Origin: Chitinophagaceae bacterium
GTDB taxonomy: Bacteria; Bacteroidota; Bacteroidia; Chitinophagales; Chitinophagaceae
NCBI GenBank assembly: GCA_947378615.1
Contig: CANCKV010000075.1
Location: forward strand, 1 to 9,859
Length of the DNA: 9,859 nt
Direction of reading: 5' to 3'
Shown here: piece after piece, positions 1 through 6,234 of the stretch
Numbering within the stretch: the stretch's first letter is position 1
Layout: each line of letters begins with the position of its first letter
Position numbers and translations under genes: made by a program
The notes under the pieces: generated by a model
What the model was told of the DNA's origin: nothing
Databases searched by the model: none
The model's input: only the letters and a program-made list of their open reading frames with translations

Positions 1-635
1 TCATCTAAATAAACTACGGTACTTGTTTTATAAAAGCGAATCATCAAATTGGAGGATAAGTTATTTACAATACAATTATAAAATGTTAAGGTAGTCGTTA
101 AAGCATAAGATGAACCTATTTGTATAAAATTAATTCCACCGTCTGTTGACACTCCTACTTGCAAAGGAGAACCTGCTCCTGTTGAACTAGACGCCCAAAA
201 ACTGATTGTACCAATACCTCCTGATGCAATATTGGGAGAAATAATATTAGAACCACTTGTGCTACCTATTTGGCAAGCATTAGGAGAAGAATGGTAATAC
301 AAAGAATTAGTTGTATTCTGAACGTATTTAAATTTCCAGATTCCACTTGCTAAAACGTAGCTCCCTGTTGCATATCCTGTTGGCATTCCTGATCCACCTG
401 TTAATACTGATGTTGTAGTTTCATTAAAGTTCTCCGTTAGTTGCTGAGAATCGCATTTGAGGGTTAATAACAAGGGCAGCATTAATAAAAAGACCCACTT
501 TACTGCCGATTTAAGGAGTGGATTAACTTGAGAAATGTTTACGATAACTACTGTCATAATAGACATTAGATTACCTAATAATATCTTTTTCATTAGACGG
601 ATTATTTTCAGCTTTAATGCTTGAGAATAATTCAT
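1..635 (-). CDS. Secreted beta-sandwich protein, N-terminal part only (runs off left edge)
   Basis: An open frame starts at ATG 633-635 and stays open to base 1, giving 211 codons. An in-frame TAG at 642-644 prevents a longer start. The first ~65 residues are unusual: a weak hydrophobic stretch around MKKILLGN is followed by a strong one (WVFLLMLPLLLTL) ending in KCDSQ, which I take as the export signal. A second possible start is the ATG at codon 15. The mature part (about residues 65-211) is rich in Ser, Thr, Gly and Asn, with patterns such as GYATGSYVLASGIWKF, GGIGTISFWASSS and LQVGVSTDGGINF. This resembles the jelly-roll modules found near the N-terminus of large secreted Bacteroidota enzymes and adhesins, which often also carry a type IX secretion tail. 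The tail and any catalytic domain would lie outside the window, so no function is assigned. It is separated from the GH3 gene by ~500 bp and probably has its own promoter. Confidence 0.7.
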   Translation of the reverse strand, partial: MNYSQALKLKIIRLMKKILLGNLMSIMTVVIVNISQVNPLLKSAVKWVFLLMLPLLLTLKCDSQQLTENFNETTTSVLTGGSGMPTGYATGSYVLASGIWKFKYVQNTTNSLYYHSSPNACQIGSTSGSNIISPNIASGGIGTISFWASSSTGAGSPLQVGVSTDGGINFIQIGSSYALTTTLTFYNCIVNNLSSNLMIRFYKTSTVVYLD

Positions 636-1141
636 GTAAACCTAACCTGTTTTTTCTAATAAAAATGATATTTGCAATGTATTTATTTTATTTTACAATA
701 ATAATTCACTCTTGTGCATGATTCAAGTCTAAATAATAAAAATTAGTGACTTGTAATTTTTTGTCAACTATTTTTTTTTAGAAACTACAATAAAAAATTA
801 TTATTTCAACACTTTTTTGTAACAATTTATGACATCAGAGTTAATGTTGGGAAAACCCTATTTCTTAATCAACACTTCAACTCTCCTCCAAATTAAGATT
901 TCAATTCCACAACATAAGAAGTAACATCAAAGAAAACTTATACTTAGCATTAAGCTACCTTAAAATGCCAAGTAAATATTGCATAAAAGAACCTCAATTC
1001 AAGAATACTCAGCTAGCATACCCAATATTTAGTTGATAAAAGCAATTTTCCATAATGGGGTTTTATTAAAAAAGTTCCGATCATGAGATCTTCCATCTTC
1101 TGCCAATATTTGGTTCAAAAGTATTAGTAATAGACATCAAC
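636..1141. other. AT-rich intergenic spacer, no gene seen
   Basis: These 506 bp lie between the stop of the upstream GH3 gene and the start of the partial secreted-protein gene. Both strands are full of stops; the longest ATG frame noticed near the left end is an 18-codon plus-strand frame starting at 666, which I do not believe. The left half is extremely A/T rich and holds a candidate promoter for the partial gene. The right half, directly downstream of the GH3 stop, has only weak palindromes (GATC-TCAT-GATC at about 1079-1090 and CCAATATTTGG at 1103-1113) and no convincing intrinsic terminator. Confidence 0.7.
738..767 (-). promoter_or_regulatory. Candidate Bacteroidota-type promoter for the partial secreted-protein gene
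   Basis: On the minus strand, TTG (765-767) is followed after 19 nt by TAATTTTT (738-745). The known Bacteroidetes consensus is TTG near -33 and TAnnTTTG near -7. The match is complete except for the final G, and the spacing is right. Transcription would begin near 731 and leave a leader of about 95 nt before the ATG at 635. In DNA this A/T rich such matches also arise by chance, so this is a candidate only. Confidence 0.35.
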
Positions 1142-3424
1142 CTACCATCCTTTTACTTTCTTCTCCCATTTTTCTGGTAAATTATATACTACTTTAGTGC
1201 GTATATCCTCTACAGATGCACCCACCGATATTTTGTAATCTCCCGCATCTGCTACCCAAGAAGAACTACTTTCATCAAACGATGCCAAATCGCTTTTGTG
1301 GAATATTAATTCTATCGTTTGAGATTCTGATGGCTGTAACAACTTCGTCTTAGTAAATGCCTTTAACTCATATTTTGGCTTATCCAACTTTCCTTTAGGT
1401 GCAGTGATATACAATTCTGCCACTTCCTTTCCTGCCACTTTTCCTGTATTTGTTATAGTTAGAGTTGCAATGATATCGTCTCCTTTTGTAGTTACTTTTA
1501 AATTACCATACTTGAAACTAGTATAGGATAATCCATAGCCAAAAGGATAGGAAACGGTCTTGCCAAAAGTGGAATAATGACGATAGCCAACATAGATACC
1601 TTCCTCATATTTCGTGTAATCAACGTTTCTTTTCTTGTCCTTTGTGGCGTCAACTTCTGTTGCATATTCCGATGGAAAATTTTTGGCAGAAGGAACTTCC
1701 TCATAATTTACAGGGAAAGTAACGGGCAATTTACCCGATGGATTTTCTATTCCTTTTAATACATCTACAATTGAATTACCTCCCTCCTGTCCTGGTTGCC
1801 AAGCGACCAAAATTGCATCGGGTAAGTTTTTCCAAGAGGCTGTCTCTATCACTCCACAAATATTTAATATCACCACCACTTTCTTTCCAGCCTTGTGAAA
1901 GGCATTGCTAACATCGGTAAGCAACTTTTTTTCTCCATCGGTCAACACAAAATCATAGTTTATAATCCTATCCGAACCCTCACCCGAATTTCTTCCAAAA
2001 GTAATAATCGCAATGTCTGAATTGGCAGCAGAGGCTTTCAAATCGATTTCAGTGGGCAGCAATTCAGGAAGATGATAAGTACGTTGCCATCCCTTAATTT
2101 CCTTTGACTTTTTAATGAATGGCATACTATCCCCAATGTATTTTGAATACATGGCCACAAAATTTGTTTCCAATGGGATATTCGCATTTGCAAAACCTTG
2201 TTGCAGATTTACAACATAAGCCTTATTTACATCTCCTGACCCTGTACCACCCGCAGTAAATAAATCATAAGAATACACACCAAATAAAGCCACATTTTTT
2301 AATGAAGACTTGAGTGGCAATGCCTGTTTTTCATTCTTCAACAACACCAATCCCTCTGTTGCAGATTGACGAGTGACTAATGCGTGGGCTTTTAGGTCGG
2401 GCTTATTTGAAGGAATGTAACCCGTGAATCGAGGTGTCTTTTGTACCATCTCTAAGATGCGTTCAATATTTTTATCTACTACAGAAACCGCCAACTTTCC
2501 AGACTTCAAACTTTTTAAAAGGGTATCATAATCGATTTTTCTACCAGGTTCCAAAAGGTCATTCCCTGCCAACATTTGGTCGATAGGGTTACTGCCTCCA
2601 TGCCAATCGCTCATCACCATCCCTTTAAAACCCCATTCATTACGGAGAATAGTATTAATTAATACGGGCGTTTCTGATGTATAACGACCATTTAATTTAT
2701 TGTAAGAAGTCATAACAGTCCAAGGATTAGACTCTTTTACAGCAATCTCAAAGTTTTTGAGGTACAATTCCCTCAATGCCCTTTGTGAAACAATTGCATT
2801 TGTTTGATGACGATTTGTTTCTTGATTGTTGCAAGCGAAATGCTTGATAGAGGTGCCAACACCTTGGCTTTGAACCCCTCTCACAAAAGCAGCCGCAGTC
2901 TTGCCTGCAAGCAAGGGGTCTTCGGAATAATATTCAAAGTTGCGCCCATTCAAAAGGTTGCGTTGTATGTTCATTCCAGGTGCAAGAAGTACATCAGCAC
3001 CATATTCTAAGGTTTCATTCCCCATTGCGGCCCCTACATTTTGCACTAAGTCTTTGTTCCAAGTTGCCGCAAGAAGGGTGGCGACTGGAAAACCCGTACA
3101 GTAAAATGTGGCATCGCTATTAGGGCGTTTAGGTTTGATTCTCAAACCTGCAGGACCATCCGAAAGTACTGCGGAAGTAATTCCTAAACGGGGAATTGGG
3201 GTAGTAATTCCCGCTGCACCTGGCACTAAGTTTTTAGCTTGACTGATGAGCAATTTACTCGTACTATCATACCCATTTGTACTCGCCCCATTGACCATTT
3301 GTGCTTTTTCTTCCAACGTCATTGAAGAAATCACTTCTTTAATAGCTGCTTTGCCTAATTGTGGCAATTGTGCATGTACATTGATTGTAGTGATAACCCC
3401 TAAAATAAAAATTACTTTTTTCAT
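1142..3424 (-). CDS. GH3 beta-glucosidase, BglB-like domain order
   Basis: This is a secreted family 3 glycoside hydrolase of 760 residues, likely removing terminal beta-linked glucose (or a similar sugar) from oligosaccharides in the periplasm or at the outer membrane. A signal peptide ends around NVHAQ (residue 19). The N-terminal TIM-barrel domain (about 30-330) has SDGPAGLR at 88-95, KHF at 194-196 and the catalytic nucleophile Asp273 in MSDW. The alpha/beta sandwich (about 350-570) carries the probable acid/base Glu482 in NSGEGSDR, plus GQEGGN and NPSGKLPVTFP. The C-terminal fibronectin III-like domain (about 600-750) has EGIYVGYRHY and YPFGYGLSYTSF. Length and domains are complete for the family and no PA14 insert is visible. 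The ATG at 3424 gives a standard signal peptide; no Shine-Dalgarno is seen, as is usual in this phylum. It lies 73 nt downstream of another GH3 gene and is probably cotranscribed. Family assignment is firm; sugar specificity is not. Confidence 0.93.
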   Translation of the reverse strand: MKKVIFILGVITTINVHAQLPQLGKAAIKEVISSMTLEEKAQMVNGASTNGYDSTSKLLISQAKNLVPGAAGITTPIPRLGITSAVLSDGPAGLRIKPKRPNSDATFYCTGFPVATLLAATWNKDLVQNVGAAMGNETLEYGADVLLAPGMNIQRNLLNGRNFEYYSEDPLLAGKTAAAFVRGVQSQGVGTSIKHFACNNQETNRHQTNAIVSQRALRELYLKNFEIAVKESNPWTVMTSYNKLNGRYTSETPVLINTILRNEWGFKGMVMSDWHGGSNPIDQMLAGNDLLEPGRKIDYDTLLKSLKSGKLAVSVVDKNIERILEMVQKTPRFTGYIPSNKPDLKAHALVTRQSATEGLVLLKNEKQALPLKSSLKNVALFGVYSYDLFTAGGTGSGDVNKAYVVNLQQGFANANIPLETNFVAMYSKYIGDSMPFIKKSKEIKGWQRTYHLPELLPTEIDLKASAANSDIAIITFGRNSGEGSDRIINYDFVLTDGEKKLLTDVSNAFHKAGKKVVVILNICGVIETASWKNLPDAILVAWQPGQEGGNSIVDVLKGIENPSGKLPVTFPVNYEEVPSAKNFPSEYATEVDATKDKKRNVDYTKYEEGIYVGYRHYSTFGKTVSYPFGYGLSYTSFKYGNLKVTTKGDDIIATLTITNTGKVAGKEVAELYITAPKGKLDKPKYELKAFTKTKLLQPSESQTIELIFHKSDLASFDESSSSWVADAGDYKISVGASVEDIRTKVVYNLPEKWEKKVKGW

Positions 3425-3448
3425 ATTTGAAAAGTTACACCTAATGAT

Positions 3449-3476
3449 GGCTATTAATGTTAAAAGTTTAATAGCC
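3449..3476. other. Perfect 9-bp inverted repeat (hairpin) between the two GH3 genes
   Basis: GGCTATTAA (3449-3457) and TTAATAGCC (3468-3476) are exact reverse complements around a 10-nt loop. In the mRNA the hairpin would sit 21 nt after the stop of the upstream GH3 gene and 24 nt before the ATG of the downstream one. No U-run follows on the minus strand, so it is not a classical intrinsic terminator. It could be an RNA processing or stability element setting the ratio of the two enzymes, or an operator. Confidence 0.6.
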
Positions 3477-3497
3477 CCATTCTATCCACATCTAGAC

Positions 3498-5879
3498 TTA
3501 CTTATTCTCCGAAAAATAAACCGTCCTATCATCCATCTCCTTCATTTCTCCAATCAAATCCAATGTCTTTCTTAAACGGATGTCTTGTGAGGAGGCCCCT
3601 GCCATAAACTCGTACTTACCTGCCTCTATCACCCACTTATCTTTCTCCACATCGTAATAGGCGAATTGTTGTGGAGAGACTTTGAAGGTCACCGTCTTTT
3701 CCTCTCCTACCTTTAAATCTACTCGCTGAAAACCCTTTAACTGCTGCATCTTCATCGGTACAGACAAACCCTTTGTGGCCACATACAATTGTACAATCTC
3801 TGTCCCACTTCTTGTTCCTGTATTCTTTACCTTACAACTAACAGGTATCCATTTATCTTCCAACTTTGCCTTTTCAGGAACAATCAAATTCCCATATTGA
3901 TAGGTGTTATAGGACAGTCCATACCCAAACGGGTAGAGGGGTTCATTATCCTTTTCGTAACCATCGCTGTAGGATAGCTTTTGTTGTTCCTCACTCTTTG
4001 GATAAGTAACAGACAGTTTTCCTGACGGATTCACATTGCCTAACAACACATCTGCCACCGCATTTCCCCCTTCTTCTCCAGGATACCATGCCTGAATGAC
4101 AGCCGCACACTTTGGCTCTAACTCTGTAATCACTTGTTGACGACCTCCAAATATGACTAACACTACAGGCTTTCCTGTTGCAATCAGTTTCTGAACAAAC
4201 GCCTCCTGTTCGCCTGGCAGCCTGATTCCCTTGCGTTCCCTTCCTTCACCACACAAATAAAGATTCTCGCCTACTGCGGCAATAATCACATCACTTTCTT
4301 TTGCAATTTTAAGCGCAATGGAAAGGTCGGGTTGTGGCAATCCCTTGATAGCCAACATCTTCACCTTGCTTAACCTATCATCGCCCGGAGCGGTTGTGTT
4401 TACCTTCGACTCCAACGGGGCACTCCAATCGCAACCACGTTCATGTTGAATTACTACGTCTTTAGACACTTTAGCTTTCAATCCTTCCAATAAGGTAACT
4501 AACTTAGGGAACTCCGGATTTGTAGGAATATTCCACCAAAAGCCCGATAAGGACTGATAGGTATAATCGCCTGTCAATGCCTGAATTGAACTTGCATTTG
4601 GGCCTACCAAAGCAATCTTCTTGATTTGGTTTTTTAATGGCAGTATCCCATTGTTTTTCAATAAAACCAACGATTGACAGGCAGATTGATACGCCAATTT
4701 GCGTTGTGTTGGCTCATCAAAATCAAGTGTACCATCAGTTCCAAAGACAGGATGTTCATCCAATAACCCAAGATTTGCCTTGAGGATAAGTACCCGCTTT
4801 ACGGCATCCTCAAAGGTCTTACGGCTTACTTTTCCTTCCTTAATAGCATCTAACAAATAGGGAAATGTCCTTCCTGTTGCCAATTCCACATCAGCCCCTG
4901 CATTGATACTTTTTACCCCTGCTGCCTTATAATTGGTGGGATTGATTTCTCCTGCGGTATATCCCATCGCTCCATAATCGCTCACGACAAGTCCATCGAA
5001 ACCAAGGTGCTTGCGTAAGATTGTATGAAGTAAATTATCGTTTGCAATGGAAAACTCATCGCCAAACTTGGCATAGGAGGGCATCAGGCACTTGCTGCCC
5101 CCCAACTTCATCGCCACTTCATGTGGGAATAAGGCATCCTCATAAATGGCACGTTTATCCTTAAATTCTCCTCCATATCCTGCAAAGTGCTTGGTGGTAA
5201 CAGCCACACCTTTTCTGAAATCTGTACCCTGCAAGCCATTTACAAATGCCAATCCCATCCTACCAACAAGATAGGGTTCTTCGCCAAAGCTTTCTTCAAT
5301 CCTTGACCAATGTGCATTTGTAATCACATCTAACATTGGCGACAAGGCCATCGTTGCCCCTCCATCCCTCATTTTGTGAGCCGTGAATTGCGTATTCTTT
5401 TCTAACAAATCAGGATTCCAAGTACAAGACATTCCAATCTGTTGAGGCAAGGTAGTAGCACCTAATGTTGCAAATCCTGTAATTGCCTCCTCATGGAAAA
5501 TGGCAGGAATACCCGAATGAGTTTGCGTCATCAGATACTGTTGTAAGTCCCGTACAAAACCCCTGAGTTCTTCGGGTTTCATGTATAACGAGGATGAATA
5601 TTGACACAAATGTCCTATCCCATTCGGAATCTTTTGTTTACATAATTCTAACGACAACTTACCATCTTTTACCAAATCTTGTGGACGAATCCCAATCAGT
5701 TGTTGCAATTTATCCTCATCAGTTAGGCGTGCAAAAACCTTTTCAACCCTCCCCTCCGTTTCCTTATCAGAATAGGGTTTGTTATTTGACTTATTTACTT
5801 GTGCAATACCTGTTGCAAATAAAGTTAATCCCGCAGCCAACATGGTGAGGTGGCGTAATTTTAAAGTTTGCTTTTTCAT
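3498..5879 (-). CDS. GH3 beta-xylosidase/beta-glucosidase-type exo-hydrolase
   Basis: This is a secreted family 3 glycoside hydrolase of 793 residues that should release terminal beta-linked sugars from oligosaccharides. The signal peptide ends near ATGIAQ (residue 27). The TIM-barrel domain (about 40-370) contains IFHEEAITGF (127-136), LSPMLDV (179-185), SFGEEPYLVGR (197-207), KHFAGYGGE (230-238) and the nucleophile Asp301 in SDYGAMGY. The FHEEA, LSPMLDV and SDYGA set is typical of the GH3 branch that holds beta-xylosidases and some beta-glucosidases, and differs clearly from the neighbouring GH3 gene. The alpha/beta sandwich (about 400-625) has the probable acid/base Glu545 in CGEGRER, then GEEGGNAVADVLLG and NPSGKLSVTYP. 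A fibronectin III-like domain (about 645-775) has YPFGYGLSYNTY and is followed by a short charged tail. The ATG at 5879 precedes a standard signal peptide. Substrate could be xylo- or gluco-oligosaccharide; the sequence alone does not decide. Confidence 0.92.
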   Translation of the reverse strand: MKKQTLKLRHLTMLAAGLTLFATGIAQVNKSNNKPYSDKETEGRVEKVFARLTDEDKLQQLIGIRPQDLVKDGKLSLELCKQKIPNGIGHLCQYSSSLYMKPEELRGFVRDLQQYLMTQTHSGIPAIFHEEAITGFATLGATTLPQQIGMSCTWNPDLLEKNTQFTAHKMRDGGATMALSPMLDVITNAHWSRIEESFGEEPYLVGRMGLAFVNGLQGTDFRKGVAVTTKHFAGYGGEFKDKRAIYEDALFPHEVAMKLGGSKCLMPSYAKFGDEFSIANDNLLHTILRKHLGFDGLVVSDYGAMGYTAGEINPTNYKAAGVKSINAGADVELATGRTFPYLLDAIKEGKVSRKTFEDAVKRVLILKANLGLLDEHPVFGTDGTLDFDEPTQRKLAYQSACQSLVLLKNNGILPLKNQIKKIALVGPNASSIQALTGDYTYQSLSGFWWNIPTNPEFPKLVTLLEGLKAKVSKDVVIQHERGCDWSAPLESKVNTTAPGDDRLSKVKMLAIKGLPQPDLSIALKIAKESDVIIAAVGENLYLCGEGRERKGIRLPGEQEAFVQKLIATGKPVVLVIFGGRQQVITELEPKCAAVIQAWYPGEEGGNAVADVLLGNVNPSGKLSVTYPKSEEQQKLSYSDGYEKDNEPLYPFGYGLSYNTYQYGNLIVPEKAKLEDKWIPVSCKVKNTGTRSGTEIVQLYVATKGLSVPMKMQQLKGFQRVDLKVGEEKTVTFKVSPQQFAYYDVEKDKWVIEAGKYEFMAGASSQDIRLRKTLDLIGEMKEMDDRTVYFSENK

Positions 5880-5901
5880 TTACTTAATTTATTTTAAATA
5901 G

Positions 5902-6227
5902 TTATGAGTTATGAGGGACGAAGGATGAGTGTTCAGTTAAAATCCGCATCAAAAATTGCTTTTTACATTATTTTTATCAATTTATATGTCGTCCCTAACG
6001 TGACTTTGAAACCTTTATTGTTAGATTGCTACAAACATTTCGTTCCTAACGGAACTTTGAGTCCTTGATTCATCTAAAAAATAATATTCAATAGACTATT
6101 AGATATTCATGAATTAGAAATTCTAAGAATTAATCATCTACATAAAATTCATATTTCATAACTCAAATTACCTATCTCTTACTTTATAATTCTTGATAAC
6201 TTATATTTCATAACTCATAACTCATAA
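5902..6227. repeat. Inverted and direct ATAACTCA repeats bounding the spacer
   Basis: TTATGAGTTATGAG at 5902-5915 is the exact reverse complement of CTCATAACTCATAA at 6214-6227, a 14-bp inverted repeat near the two ends of the spacer. Inside the right part, ATATTTCATAACTCA occurs twice as a 15-nt direct repeat (6151-6165 and 6203-6217). The layout resembles a small non-autonomous element or a remnant of one. The units are low in complexity and could also have spread by slippage; no target-site duplication is evident. Confidence 0.55.
5991..6066. repeat. Two copies of a 25-nt hairpin-containing repeat
   Basis: Copies at 5991-6015 and 6042-6066 agree at 20 of 25 positions and start 51 nt apart. 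Each centres on a small stem around the loop TAAC. In the second copy (6042-6055) the arms GTTCC and GGAAC pair perfectly; in the first (5991-6004) the stem has a mismatch. The second copy is preceded by GCTACAAACATTTC. From memory, similar 'TTGCTACAAACATTT...CTAACGG' repeats are scattered between genes in several Bacteroidota; I could not verify that here. Confidence 0.6.
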
Positions 6228-6234
6228 TTCTTAA

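Larger units (their letters stand above)
5880..6234. other. Repeat-rich intergenic spacer between the lyase-like gene and the GH3 pair
   Basis: These 355 bp hold no believable gene. Both ends carry ATAACTCA-type repeats in opposite orientation and the middle holds a duplicated small hairpin repeat, each listed separately. A 13-nt palindrome (TTAGAA-A-TTCTAA, 6114-6126) is also present. No clear TTG/TAnnTTTG promoter for the GH3 pair was found on the minus strand, so the pair may be read from further upstream or from a promoter with a poor match. Confidence 0.7.

Noticed and set aside
666..722. 18-codon plus-strand frame encoding a hydrophobic peptide
   Set aside because: Very short, no ribosome binding site, and explained by A/T-rich composition in the promoter region of the opposite strand.
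1079..1113. Terminator after the last GH3 gene
   Set aside because: Only a 4-bp GATC stem and a short CCAATATTTGG palindrome are present, too weak for an intrinsic terminator despite the T-run at about 1066-1072 nearby.
1113..1120. TACTTTTG on the minus strand as a promoter element
   Set aside because: It matches TAnnTTTG, but the nearest upstream TTG is only 14 nt away and the next start codon is about 480 nt downstream.
5880..6234. CRISPR-like array in the repeat-rich spacer
   Set aside because: Repeats are few, unequal in spacing, partly inverted and low in complexity, and no cas gene is present.
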